Positions 56,265-64,000 of a DNA stretch of 64,000 bases are shown piece after piece; positions within the stretch are counted from its first letter, which is position 1; every line of letters begins with the position of its first letter. The translations under genes were made by a program, and so were the position numbers. The stretch is from JAJTFW01 sp903922455 (GTDB lineage Bacteria; Bacteroidota; Bacteroidia; AKYH767-A; OLB10). The stretch lies in assembly GCA_943329665.2 (NCBI GenBank), contig CALQEU020000012.1, forward strand, positions 1-64,000, read 5' to 3'. The notes beneath the pieces were generated by a model, which searched no databases, had not been told where the DNA came from, and saw only the letters and a list, made by a program, of their open reading frames with translations.

Positions 56265-56812
56265 ATGGAAAACAATGCAAAAAATATTCTTTCAAAAGAA
56301 AAGGAATAACGAAACAGATTGCATCAAATCGTAGAGCAAACGATTAGTGAAGAAAAATTAATAGTTGAAAATTTGCTCAATGAACCAGAGGAAATTTGGA
56401 CCAGTGGTCGAGGGCTCTCAGACAAAGTTGCGCGTTTTGGTGGGCGTTGGAAATTCATCATTTTTTTTATGATCTTATTGTTCATCTGGATTGTTGTAAA
56501 TACAGCAACTCCCGATTCAATCATTTTTGATCCGTATCCATTTATTTTGATGAATTTGATTCTATCTACTCTCGCTGCATTGCAAGCTCCCATTATTATG
56601 ATGAGCCAAAATCGAAAAGAGGAAAAAGACAGAAAGAGAAATGAGAATGATTATTTGATTAATCTCAAAGCAGAATTGGAATTAAGAAGTTTGCAATAGA
56701 AGATGGATTTGCTATCAATGAAGAGTAAGTCAAAGTATAGCTTGAAAGTCAGGCTCGTCAACTGGATTTATTGGAGAAAATTAGTAAGCAAATAAAGCCA
56801 AATAGTAATTGA
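56265..56812 (+). pseudogene. Decayed DUF1003 membrane protein gene
   Basis: The only intact frame, from a TTG at 56319, gives 126 aa with the DUF1003 core (RGLSDKVARFGGRWKFIIFF, two helices, QAPIIMMSQNRKEEKDRKRN, LKAELELRSLQ). Upstream in the same frame, ATG 56265 opens 14 codons to TAA at 56307, then reads through RNR into the TTG. Downstream, after TAG 56697, KMDLL continues the family sequence. In another frame from about 56711 come TAA, TAG and LESQARQLDLLEKISKQ, the normal DUF1003 end. So an ATG-to-TGA gene of about 180 codons has gained several stops and a frame change. A truncated but functional protein remains possible. Confidence 0.65.
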
Positions 56813-57126
56813 TTTAAGAAATGAGGCATTAAAAAATGAATCCTTCATCCATTTTCTCTTCCATTTTACATCGTTTAAGATTATTTCAAAAGATGCTCTA
56901 TTTTCGTTATTTATAATTAAAGATCATCTGTTTATGATTTTCGAGATGGTTGATGGATTGACTTGCTCAATTGGTTTCAATACGAGCAGCAAGGTCTATT
57001 AATTTATAATTTTATAGGTCGAAATGATGAAAAAAGCCACTTCTAAAGCTATTTTTTCGTTTTAATCCCATTTAAAGTTATTGAAAATTAGATGGTTACA
57101 TTTAAAATACTTTTCTTCACATCATA
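56813..57126. other. AT-rich intergenic region before rplU
   Basis: No gene, RNA or convincing terminator recognised in this stretch. A weak AAAAAAGC/GCTATTTTTT pairing near 57030-57058 is not a clear hairpin. The rplU promoter begins at its right edge. Confidence 0.45.
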
Positions 57127-57157
57127 TTGTTAATTCCGTTTCTATGTTCTATCTTTG
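57127..57157 (+). promoter_or_regulatory. rplU promoter (Bacteroidota type)
   Basis: TTG (57127-57129), a 20-bp spacer, then perfect TATCTTTG (57150-57157). It is 32 bp before the rplU ATG. The best match to the TTG-N17-23-TANNTTTG consensus in the window. Confidence 0.7.
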
Positions 57158-57189
57158 CCCTCCCTTATTGGGGAATTAAGAATAAGAAC

Positions 57190-57501
57190 ATGTACGCAAT
57201 TGTAAACATCGCCGGTCAACAGTTTAAGGTTCAGGAAAACACGCCTGTCTTTATTCACCGATTAGAGGCTAATGAAGGTGATTCAGTAAATTTTGACGAA
57301 GTATTACTCGTTGATGATAATGGATCTATTAAAGTTGGAGCACCCCTAATTGCTGGAGCTTCCGTTTCTGCTAAAGTACTTTCTCACTTGAAAGGTGACA
57401 AAGTTTTAATTTTTAAGAAGAAGCGTCGTAAAGGGTACCAAAAATTAAATGGTCACCGTCAGTATTTGACAAAAATTCACATTGAAAAAATTACTGCTTA
57501 A
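57190..57501 (+). CDS. rplU: 50S ribosomal protein L21
   Basis: 103 aa from ATG 57190. A longer frame to 57127 would add 21 hydrophobic residues that overlap the promoter and are not part of L21. MYAIVNIAGQQFKVQENT, the acidic EANEGDSVNFDEVLLVDDNG and the end FKKKRRKGYQKLNGHRQYLT are L21 hallmarks. Pairs with rpmA 25 bp downstream, the common rplU-rpmA operon. Confidence 0.97.
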   Translation: MYAIVNIAGQQFKVQENTPVFIHRLEANEGDSVNFDEVLLVDDNGSIKVGAPLIAGASVSAKVLSHLKGDKVLIFKKKRRKGYQKLNGHRQYLTKIHIEKITA

Positions 57502-57526
57502 TTAGTAAAGCATAAAAGTTTAAAAC

Positions 57527-57799
57527 ATGGCACACAAAAAAGGCGTCGGTAGTTCTAGGAACGGACGCGAATCACATAGCAAGAGACTTGGTATTAAAGT
57601 TTTCGGTGGTCAAAGAGTTATCGCAGGAAACATCATCGTTCGTCAACGCGGAACAAAGCATCATCCTGGTGCAAACGTAGGTATCGGAAAAGATCATACG
57701 TTGTTTGCTTTGATCGATGGTACGGTAATGTTCCGTAAGCGCATGGATGATAAATCCTTTGTTTACGTAAAACCATTCGAAGCTACGGCTACAGCATAA
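57527..57799 (+). CDS. rpmA: 50S ribosomal protein L27
   Basis: 90 aa. The N-terminus is MAHKKGVGSSRNGRESHSKR with no cleavable extension of the Firmicutes type. GQRVIAGNIIVRQRGTKHHP and GKDHTLFALIDGTVMFRK follow, all diagnostic. L27's tail reaches the peptidyl-transferase centre. Ends 21 bp before a terminator. Confidence 0.98.
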   Translation: MAHKKGVGSSRNGRESHSKRLGIKVFGGQRVIAGNIIVRQRGTKHHPGANVGIGKDHTLFALIDGTVMFRKRMDDKSFVYVKPFEATATA

Positions 57800-57820
57800 T
57801 AATTGAATAATACCCCCAAT

Positions 57821-57850
57821 AATGCCTTGCGAAAGTGAGGCATTTTTTTT
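57821..57850 (+). terminator. Rho-independent terminator after rpmA
   Basis: AATGCCTTGC, loop GAAA, GTGAGGCATT with two G-U wobbles, followed by a T run (57843-57850). Ends the rplU-rpmA transcript. Confidence 0.82.
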
Positions 57851-57868
57851 GTTCCTTTTTTTAGAGGA

Positions 57869-57958
57869 GGAGATGGCTTGCCCTGAAGTCCTAGCGGAAC
57901 CCTGTGGTTGAAGCAAAGCGAAATACTACAGGGAAGCGGAGTACTTCAGGGGAGATGG
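57869..57958. repeat. MITE-like hairpin element flanked by 8-bp direct repeats
   Basis: GGAGATGG occurs at 57869-57876 and 57951-57958. Between them CCCTGAAGT (57881-57889) and ACTTCAGGG (57943-57951) are exact inverted repeats, and an inner pair CCCTGT (57900-57905)/ACAGGG (57928-57933) nests inside. The design looks like a small nonautonomous insertion, but no protein is encoded and the direct repeats do not abut the left inverted repeat exactly. Confidence 0.55.
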
Positions 57959-57989
57959 ATGGACCCATCAGAAAAAAATCAAATCAAAA

Positions 57990-58850
57990 TTATAGCTTCC
58001 AGCTAGAAATAGTAATGGATCGTTTGTTGAATCCACTAATACCAAAAACTTTTTCTTGTTTAATGTTAGTACAATAATCAAATCGTGCGGGCTCCGAATT
58101 TGCAGCCAAAGCAGCGTTCACCACGGTCTTGTTGTTCGTCGTGTTCTCATAAATCAAATTGTAAAAGCGATCGTAATAAAGCACCGACTTATTATCATCA
58201 TTGATCAGCAAAATTTTACTCTTTGGAGTTAAATTATCCGATAACCACACATCTTCCTTTTTCATGTTTGCGTAAGTGGTGTGACTGTTAATTTTTTTGA
58301 TGTAGTTGTAGTGTGCTTGATAAATAAATCCGTTTTTATAATTTAGATAAAGATTATAAGAGTACGGGAAACGTGTAAAATAAAAATCTTGTAAGTAATC
58401 GTTATTGCTGTAGTAAGTAGGGATGGAAGGCAATTCGAAAAGTTTATAGAAGTGATTCAATTGCTTGAACCAATCTTCTGGTTTGGTATACGGTAGGCTT
58501 TCTAATTTTTTATATTGAGTGCTGTATTTATAAATGGCCGTTTCATTATTATCCATAATGATCAAATCATCATACTCATCAAACTCCATCGATCGTACAC
58601 ATTTGTCATTTGGAAGTTTTACGCTGTCTACTTGCACACCTTCCGAAGTGAAGATGTATATATAAGGTCGAGAACAAGCATTAAAAGCAATGCGCTCTTT
58701 GGAATCTACGGCAATTTTAAAACTGTAGCCCGATGCACCTTCTACTTTCTCTGTAGGAATCGTAAATAATTCGGTGCGTATTAATCGACCTTCTTGTGCC
58801 GATGATGGGATATTGAGTAGGAGTAAGGCGAGAATGATGTAATTTTTCAC
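57990..58850 (-). CDS. Secreted propeller-like protein of unknown function
   Basis: 286 aa. Signal peptide MKNYIILALLLLNIPSSAQ. The mature protein has repeats that suggest a beta-propeller: IAVDSKERIAFNACSRPYIY, LIIMDNNETAIYKYSTQYK and ILLINDDNKSVLYYDRFYNL. No catalytic motif, lipobox or T9SS sorting domain is present, so it is probably periplasmic. It lies between convergent rpmA and an efflux operon on its own strand, separated from that operon by heptad repeats. Confidence 0.6.
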   Translation of the reverse strand: MKNYIILALLLLNIPSSAQEGRLIRTELFTIPTEKVEGASGYSFKIAVDSKERIAFNACSRPYIYIFTSEGVQVDSVKLPNDKCVRSMEFDEYDDLIIMDNNETAIYKYSTQYKKLESLPYTKPEDWFKQLNHFYKLFELPSIPTYYSNNDYLQDFYFTRFPYSYNLYLNYKNGFIYQAHYNYIKKINSHTTYANMKKEDVWLSDNLTPKSKILLINDDNKSVLYYDRFYNLIYENTTNNKTVVNAALAANSEPARFDYCTNIKQEKVFGISGFNKRSITISSWKL

Positions 58851-58866
58851 GGGGCAAAGATAGTTA

Positions 58867-58922
58867 GATTTTGGACTTTAGATTTTGGACTTTGGATTTT
58901 GGAATTTAGATTTTAGACTTTG
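58867..58922. repeat. Heptad tandem repeat array, consensus GATTTTG/GACTTTA (8 units)
   Basis: Eight 7-bp units without length change: GATTTTG, GACTTTA, GATTTTG, GACTTTG, GATTTTG, GAATTTA, GATTTTA, GACTTTG. It lies just upstream of the minus-strand propeller-like gene start. In another phase the unit reads TTRGAYT, close to the complement of the array at 58982. Confidence 0.88.
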
Positions 58923-58981
58923 GTTTCAAGGCTTCGCGATTGGATTTTAGCAATTGCATAACTAAACAAGACGCTCCGCGA

Positions 58982-59030
58982 AATCTAACATCTAACAACT
59001 AACATCTAACATCTAACATCCAACAACTAC
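58982..59030. repeat. Heptad tandem repeat array, consensus CATCTAA (7 units)
   Basis: Seven 7-bp units: AATCTAA, CATCTAA, CAACTAA, CATCTAA, CATCTAA, CATCCAA, CAACTAC. The last unit runs into the efflux pump gene and supplies its stop codon (59027-59029, TAG on the minus strand). Reverse complement TTAGATG is near the neighbouring array's unit. Confidence 0.88.
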
Positions 59031-62000
59031 TCCGGTGCATTTACATGATCTTGCTTTGGTGCATTTTCTATTCCGTAGATACGATTTGTAAAGCGTTTCC
59101 AACGAATTTTTGCTCGCTCCGTTAATAGATACATCGCAGGAACTAAGATGAGTGTCAAGAAGGTCGCAAAGCTTAATCCGAAGATCATCGTCCAAGAGAG
59201 TGGACCCCAGAAGGCAACACTGTCTCCACCAAAGAATAAATGTGGATTTCCAGTAGTCAATAATTTCTCGAAATCAATATTCAATCCAACAGCAAGTGGA
59301 ATGAGTCCAAAGATCGCCGCACATGCAGTTAAGAGTACCGGTGTCATCCTCGTTTTTCCAGCTTCCACAATCGCATCCCAAGTATTGTATCCTTGCTCGA
59401 TGAGTAAGTCGGTGAATTCAACAAGTAAAATTCCATTTCGTACTACAATTCCCGCCAAGGCTACGATTCCAATTCCCATCATGATCGTAGAAACTGTCAT
59501 ACCAGTTATAGCATAACCCAAGAATACTCCAATCATACTGAAAATAATTTCAGTTAAAATAATAACTGGTTTGCTGAGTGAATTAAATTGCATCACAAGA
59601 ATTAAAAAGATAAGTCCAAGAGAAACTAACATCGCCGATCCTAAGAAACTCATGGTCTCGGCTTGCTCTTCCGATTGTCCTGTGAGCACAATTTCTACAC
59701 CATCGGGTGCTTGGAACTGCGCTGCCTTTTTCTGAACGCTGGTAACAACACCATTTGGATCGTACCCTGCCAATACATTTGAACTAATGGTGATCACACG
59801 TTTTTGGTTGATGCGTTTAATACCACCATAAGTACTGGAGTATTGAATTTCACAAAACGCAGAGAGCGGAATTTGTCGTACAATACCACCCATGTTCATA
59901 TCGCGGTAGGTGATTTTAGTATTTTTCAATACATCTACGTTCGTACGTTGATCATATTCATAGCGCAATTGTATCGGAAACTCATCGTTATCATCTCTAA
60001 ATTTACTTACCTCACTTCCAAATACTGCATTTCGAATTTCCATTCCTATTTGAGCGGTACTGATGCCTTCTCGATTCGCACGTTCACGATCTATATTGAA
60101 AACAATTTCGGGTTTGCTAATTTCAAAGTCAGATTTTAATTGCTCTACGCCTGCTACATCTTCTGCAATGAGGTAGCGTCGTAAATCTTCCGAAGTTTTT
60201 ACAATGTCTTCAAATTTGTCGCCGCGTACTTCGATGTTGATGGGTTTTCCAACGGGAGGTCCACCTTGTTCTTGATCGACTGTAATTTCTACTCCTGGAA
60301 TTCCTTTTACGGATTCACGAATGTCAGTCAAGTATTTTTTGGAAGAGATGCCATCGCGATCACTGAATTTTTTAAAGGCAACCGTAATTTTTGCTTTATG
60401 AGGCTGCACACTTGGATCAAATTCATTAGCATCGTTCGTACCCACGGCAACGTTAGTAATTACAGAGGTAACAATGGGATTTTTAGGTCCTAAGGCTTTG
60501 TACACCCTGCTTTCTACGATTTTGGCAATGGAATCGGTCTTGGCTTGATCGGTTCCAATAGGAGCTTTTACATAAGCATAAATAAAGTTGGGATCACTGC
60601 TCGGGAAGAAAACAAATTCGTTTCGACCAAACATCATAGCAACAACAGAAACAAAAAACAACACTACTGTCGCTAATACCAATGTTTTTGGACGACGTAA
60701 CGACCATTCTAATTTTCTTCCATACCATTCCTTAAATCGTGGCCAAGCTTTATCTTGGAAATTCCAAATAACTTTTTGTAAATAGAAATGGTTTAAGAAA
60801 TTAAATCCAATCACCACCAGCATAAAATTCCCCATCGCATGACTTCCTGATAAATGCAGTAATAAACTAATCGATGCAAGTATGATGGAACTTACTTTAA
60901 GTCCACGTGTCAACGTTGGATTTTTTATTTGTTCGTCATCATGAGGCTTCATGTATTGAACCGCAAATACCGGATTAATAATGTAGGCAACCAATAACGA
61001 TGCAAGTAGTGTTACAATAAGTGTGATGGGAAGATAATACATAAATTCTCCAATCGTTCCCGTCCAGAATGCAAGAGGAATAAATGGCGCCAGCGTAGTT
61101 AGTGTACCACTTAATACGGGTAAGAAAACTTCACCTGCTGCTAGCTTAGCCGCTTCTTTAATATTTCGTTTTCCGTTGTCATATATACGATGTGTATTTT
61201 CAATAACAACAATCGCATCATCTACCACAATTCCGAGTGCTAACAAGAATGCAAAGAGTACAATCATGTTCATCGTAAATCCAATGACAGGCATGAAGAG
61301 GAATGCTAAAAACATCGACAAAGGAACGCTAGCTGCTACGAAGAATGCATTGGTTGTTCCCATGAAAAACATCAAGATGAGCAATACTAAAATAAATCCG
61401 ATGATGATGGTATTAATCAAATCATGCAATGTAGTACGAGTCGAATCACTTTGATCACCCGTTAATGTTACGGTTAAGTTAGTCGGTAAATCTTTTTCTT
61501 GCATTTCAGCCACGATAACTTTCATCTTATCCGTTGCTTCAATCAAATTATATCCTGTTCGTTTTACAACATTCAACGTGATTACATTTTTCCCATCTAG
61601 ACGAGCAAAACTTTCTTGTTCTTTGTACGTGTCTTTTACTTCTGCAATATCTTTTAAATAAACAGCAGCACCCGACGCACCGCTGATAATAATATTGCTA
61701 ATCTGCATCACATCTTTAAATTCACCTTTCACACCGATGGTGCGACGCATCCCATCGGTAGAAACTGTTCCGCCAGAAATCGACATGTTCTCAAATGATA
61801 CAGCACGTTCAATATCACCTAAAGCAATTTGAGCAGCTTGCATTTTGTACATGTCCACGTTTATTTGAATTTCACGATCGAGTGCACCTACCATTTCAAC
61901 GCGACTTATTTCTTTCAGACTTTCAATCTTGTCTTTGATGTCATCCGCATATTGTTTCAATTTGTTTAATTCCATATCACCCGATAGGTTAATAAATAAA

Positions 62001-62437
62001 ATTGGAATTTCACTAAAATTAATTTCGGTTATAGCTGGTTCTTGTTTTAAATCATTGGGTAAATCAGTGCGAGCTTTGTCAACAGCGTCTTTTACTCTTT
62101 GTTTAGCATCCGACACTTTCACATCGGTGTTAAATTCTACCATGATGCTTGTAAAATCTTGAACCGAGTTACTCGTGATCTTTTTTACACCTGTAGCGGA
62201 TTTTACTTGTTTCTCAATAGGCTTTGCAATTAAGTTTTCCATGTCTCCAGGAGAGGTTCCGGGATGTACAACCGTCACAAATATTTGTGGCAGACTGATG
62301 TCAGGAAAGTTCTCTTTCGGTAAGCCATTATAAGCCATAATTCCTGCCAACGTGATGATGATGGTAAGAATGAATATGCTCGTTTTATTGTCTATCGCCC
62401 AAGAGCTGGGTTTAAATTCTTTGAATACATCCTTCAT
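59027..62437 (-). CDS. RND-family efflux transporter, inner-membrane pump
   Basis: 1136 aa, about 12 helices with two large periplasmic loops. The N-terminus SSWAIDNKTSIFILTIIITL and PKENFPDISLPQIFVTVVHP are typical of hydrophobe/amphiphile or HAE-like pumps. The proton-relay pair is in LGIVVDDAIVVIENTHR, and the second half has LAGIVVRNGILLVEFTDLL. It is driven by proton flow and exports compounds across both membranes with its adaptor and TolC. It follows the adaptor gene by 40 bp on the same strand. Drug or metal substrate cannot be told; no CusA-like Met cluster is obvious. Confidence 0.92.
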   Translation of the reverse strand: MKDVFKEFKPSSWAIDNKTSIFILTIIITLAGIMAYNGLPKENFPDISLPQIFVTVVHPGTSPGDMENLIAKPIEKQVKSATGVKKITSNSVQDFTSIMVEFNTDVKVSDAKQRVKDAVDKARTDLPNDLKQEPAITEINFSEIPILFINLSGDMELNKLKQYADDIKDKIESLKEISRVEMVGALDREIQINVDMYKMQAAQIALGDIERAVSFENMSISGGTVSTDGMRRTIGVKGEFKDVMQISNIIISGASGAAVYLKDIAEVKDTYKEQESFARLDGKNVITLNVVKRTGYNLIEATDKMKVIVAEMQEKDLPTNLTVTLTGDQSDSTRTTLHDLINTIIIGFILVLLILMFFMGTTNAFFVAASVPLSMFLAFLFMPVIGFTMNMIVLFAFLLALGIVVDDAIVVIENTHRIYDNGKRNIKEAAKLAAGEVFLPVLSGTLTTLAPFIPLAFWTGTIGEFMYYLPITLIVTLLASLLVAYIINPVFAVQYMKPHDDEQIKNPTLTRGLKVSSIILASISLLLHLSGSHAMGNFMLVVIGFNFLNHFYLQKVIWNFQDKAWPRFKEWYGRKLEWSLRRPKTLVLATVVLFFVSVVAMMFGRNEFVFFPSSDPNFIYAYVKAPIGTDQAKTDSIAKIVESRVYKALGPKNPIVTSVITNVAVGTNDANEFDPSVQPHKAKITVAFKKFSDRDGISSKKYLTDIRESVKGIPGVEITVDQEQGGPPVGKPINIEVRGDKFEDIVKTSEDLRRYLIAEDVAGVEQLKSDFEISKPEIVFNIDRERANREGISTAQIGMEIRNAVFGSEVSKFRDDNDEFPIQLRYEYDQRTNVDVLKNTKITYRDMNMGGIVRQIPLSAFCEIQYSSTYGGIKRINQKRVITISSNVLAGYDPNGVVTSVQKKAAQFQAPDGVEIVLTGQSEEQAETMSFLGSAMLVSLGLIFLILVMQFNSLSKPVIILTEIIFSMIGVFLGYAITGMTVSTIMMGIGIVALAGIVVRNGILLVEFTDLLIEQGYNTWDAIVEAGKTRMTPVLLTACAAIFGLIPLAVGLNIDFEKLLTTGNPHLFFGGDSVAFWGPLSWTMIFGLSFATFLTLILVPAMYLLTERAKIRWKRFTNRIYGIENAPKQDHVNAPE

Positions 62438-62477
62438 AGGGAGTGGTTTTTTGAAAAAGTAATGATGAGAATATAGC

Positions 62478-63581
62478 TTATAAATTAATTTTTTGACCGT
62501 CCACTAAATCTTGGTAGCCGCTTGTGATGACTTTGTCGCCCGCTTTTAATCCTTCTAATACTTCAAGTTTTCCAGCGTAATTCAATCCGGGTTTCACCAT
62601 TTGTTTTTTGGCAATACCGTTTTCAGCAAGGAAGAGATAACTTCCTTCTGGTGTGTTTTGCACAATCGCTAATGGAAGAGTGAAGGCATTCGGCGAAGAA
62701 TAGTCAGCAATTCGAACAATAGCCACTTGATTGGGGTAAAGTGATGCGGTATTGCTACTGATGTTCACTTCAACCCGGAAAGTGCGGTTGATGGGATCAA
62801 TTACTTTTCCTGCATATGAGATACTCGTTTTCACACTTGATTTTAAATCGGGGAAATAGACTTCAACAAAATCTCCTTTTTTCACTTTGGAGATGTAAGC
62901 TTCTGCAACGTCTGCCTGAATTTTTAATTTCGAGAAATTTACTACACGCAAGCCAGGTAGTCCGGGCGCGAAAGCTTGTCCTACCTTTAAATCCATCGCA
63001 TCTACTGTACCATTAATTGGAGACTTAATTCGTAACATTTCTAATTGTTGTCGAACGGTAGCCATTTTGCGATCGATCGACTCCAAGCCGTTCTTCGCTT
63101 GTAAAAACTGTATTTCAGTTCCAATATTTTGATCCCACAAAGCTTTTTGTTTTAGATAAAGGGTGTTGGTAAAGTCACGTGTACTTTCCAATTCGGCTAG
63201 TGTTTTCTTGTACACCGAATTTTCTAATTCGGCTAATACAGTTCCTGGAGAAACTTTATCGCCTACTTTAACGAAAATGCGAGAAAGCGTTCCTGGAGTT
63301 TCTGGACTCACCATTACGTTTTCATCACCTTCTACTTTCGCTTGTACTTCTATCAAATGACGGAAAGGAGCTGATTCCACTGAAGTGATAGCCACATCAC
63401 GCCCTGCCACTTTTTTTTGATCGCCACTTTTGTTAATCTCTGCTTCGAGTGTTGCAATTTTGTCTTTAATTTCACTTTGCTGTTTTTTGAGATCTTCAAG
63501 TTCAGCTTTTTTATCAGGTGATCCACAAGATGAGAATGCGAATGCAATTCCTATTGGAAGTATATAAAGAAGATTTTTCAT
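62478..63581 (-). CDS. RND efflux adaptor (membrane-fusion) lipoprotein
   Basis: 367 aa. Lipoprotein signal with Cys19 in FSSCG. A charged coiled-coil (about 24-56; KKAELEDLKKQQSEIKDKIA) precedes the HlyD/AcrA-type body: lipoyl half (VSPETPGTLSRIFVKVGDKV), alpha-hairpin (about 125-185), second lipoyl half and beta-barrel (KSPINGTVDAMDLKVGQAFA, IRIADYSSPNAFTLPLAIVQ). It links the pump to TolC in the periplasm. It lies between the TolC-like gene and the pump gene in an operon. Confidence 0.92.
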   Translation of the reverse strand: MKNLLYILPIGIAFAFSSCGSPDKKAELEDLKKQQSEIKDKIATLEAEINKSGDQKKVAGRDVAITSVESAPFRHLIEVQAKVEGDENVMVSPETPGTLSRIFVKVGDKVSPGTVLAELENSVYKKTLAELESTRDFTNTLYLKQKALWDQNIGTEIQFLQAKNGLESIDRKMATVRQQLEMLRIKSPINGTVDAMDLKVGQAFAPGLPGLRVVNFSKLKIQADVAEAYISKVKKGDFVEVYFPDLKSSVKTSISYAGKVIDPINRTFRVEVNISSNTASLYPNQVAIVRIADYSSPNAFTLPLAIVQNTPEGSYLFLAENGIAKKQMVKPGLNYAGKLEVLEGLKAGDKVITSGYQDLVDGQKINL

Positions 63582-63604
63582 AACCTTTTAATTGATTTGT
63601 TTTA

Positions 63605-64000
63605 TTAGTAGTTTAAATTTCCGCTTGCCTTATCAAGATCAATACGAGCGATGATGGTTTCATAAAGAGTATTTAAATAATTAGCATCTGCTTCACGTAA
63701 TGAACTTTCTGCATCAACGACTTCTAAGCTCGACCCAATCCCATTGTCGTATTTCACTTTGGAAACACGTGCAATTTCAGTGGCTAGTTCTCGATTCTTT
63801 TTTACAATAGTCAGACTAGCTGTGTTATTTAAATAATTTGTTTTAGCGGATTCCATTTCTAATTCAAAACCGTTTTTCATTAAGATAATTGAATTTTCCA
63901 CTTTCTTTAAATTTAATTTGGCTTGAGAAACGCGAGCGCTTTTTTGCATTCCATCCCACAACGGAACCGAAAGTTTTGCGCCAATAATGGAAGCAGGAAA
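63605..64000 (-). CDS. TolC-like outer-membrane efflux protein, C-terminal fragment
   Basis: The final 131 codons; the gene starts beyond the right edge. Residues read ASIIGAKLSVPLWDGMQKSA, then helical AKLNLKKVENSIILMKNGFE and LATEIARVSKVKYDNGIGSS and LREADANYLNTLYETIIARI, the coiled helices and GxxxxxEVxxAE pattern of the TolC family. Ends DKASGNLNY. First gene of the efflux operon; 24 bp to the adaptor. Confidence 0.88.
   Translation of the reverse strand, partial: FPASIIGAKLSVPLWDGMQKSARVSQAKLNLKKVENSIILMKNGFELEMESAKTNYLNNTASLTIVKKNRELATEIARVSKVKYDNGIGSSLEVVDAESSLREADANYLNTLYETIIARIDLDKASGNLNY

Noticed and set aside
57127..57189. N-terminal extension of L21 from an earlier ATG
   Set aside because: The added 21 residues are hydrophobic, overlap a perfect promoter element, and are not part of L21; ATG 57190 fits the family.
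58867..59030. Insertion sequence ends or transposase remnant
   Set aside because: Only short heptad repeats; no transposase-like frame in either strand.

Overview
The window reads as chromosomal DNA from a free-living member of the Bacteroidota, probably a gliding or type IX secretion (T9SS) lineage. The evidence is: T9SS C-terminal sorting domains on several secreted proteins, a gliding-associated C-terminal domain on a 2270-residue adhesin, gldC, promoter motifs of the Bacteroidota form TANNTTTG, a uppS-bamA-ompH block with NAD kinase and CBS neighbours, and a division/wall cluster without murF or ddl. The DNA is AT-rich with little Shine-Dalgarno signal. I cannot assign a genus.

Layout. 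1-8803 (minus strand) is an envelope-biogenesis block: ompH (cut by the left edge), bamA, uppS, two tandem DUF6089-like outer-membrane proteins, nadK, a second BamA/TamA-like barrel and a CBS-ACT protein. Divergent pdxJ follows, then a VOC protein, a decayed T9SS cargo gene and an intact T9SS cargo gene. 12327-25135 is mixed housekeeping: an M48 protease/YjgN pair, serA, fbp, an M20 amidohydrolase, a very long TolB-like barrel protein, gldC-engB, and a PlsC/GNAT acyltransferase pair likely to make aminolipids.

25581-41607 is a complete division and cell wall (dcw) cluster: mraZ, rsmH, ftsL, ftsI with PASTA, murE, mraY, murD, ftsW, murG, murC, ftsQ, ftsA, ftsZ, then a yqeY gene. It is preceded by a three-copy 10-bp-period MraZ operator and closed by a clear terminator. 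41805-48617 encodes a giant surface protein with one PKD-like domain, about 15 Ig-like repeats, cadherin-like and SprB-like repeats and a T9SS type B end. pheT, another T9SS cargo protein, a DEAD-box-type helicase (with DEAE instead of DEAD), a DMT exporter, a broken DUF1003 gene and rplU-rpmA follow. The right end holds a secreted propeller-like protein and a tripartite RND efflux operon (TolC cut by the right edge).

Intergenic DNA carries several repeat families: three arrays with an exact 7-bp period (9671-9747, 58867-58922, 58982-59030), an 8-bp repeat, a GC-rich palindromic segment, ACACGGAT repeats and a MITE-like hairpin. I saw no tRNA, rRNA, CRISPR array, IS transposase or phage gene. 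Most of the window is ordinary core genome. The less explained items are the heptad arrays, the M48/YjgN pair, the TolB-barrel protein with a dead-looking protease domain, and the two decaying genes.
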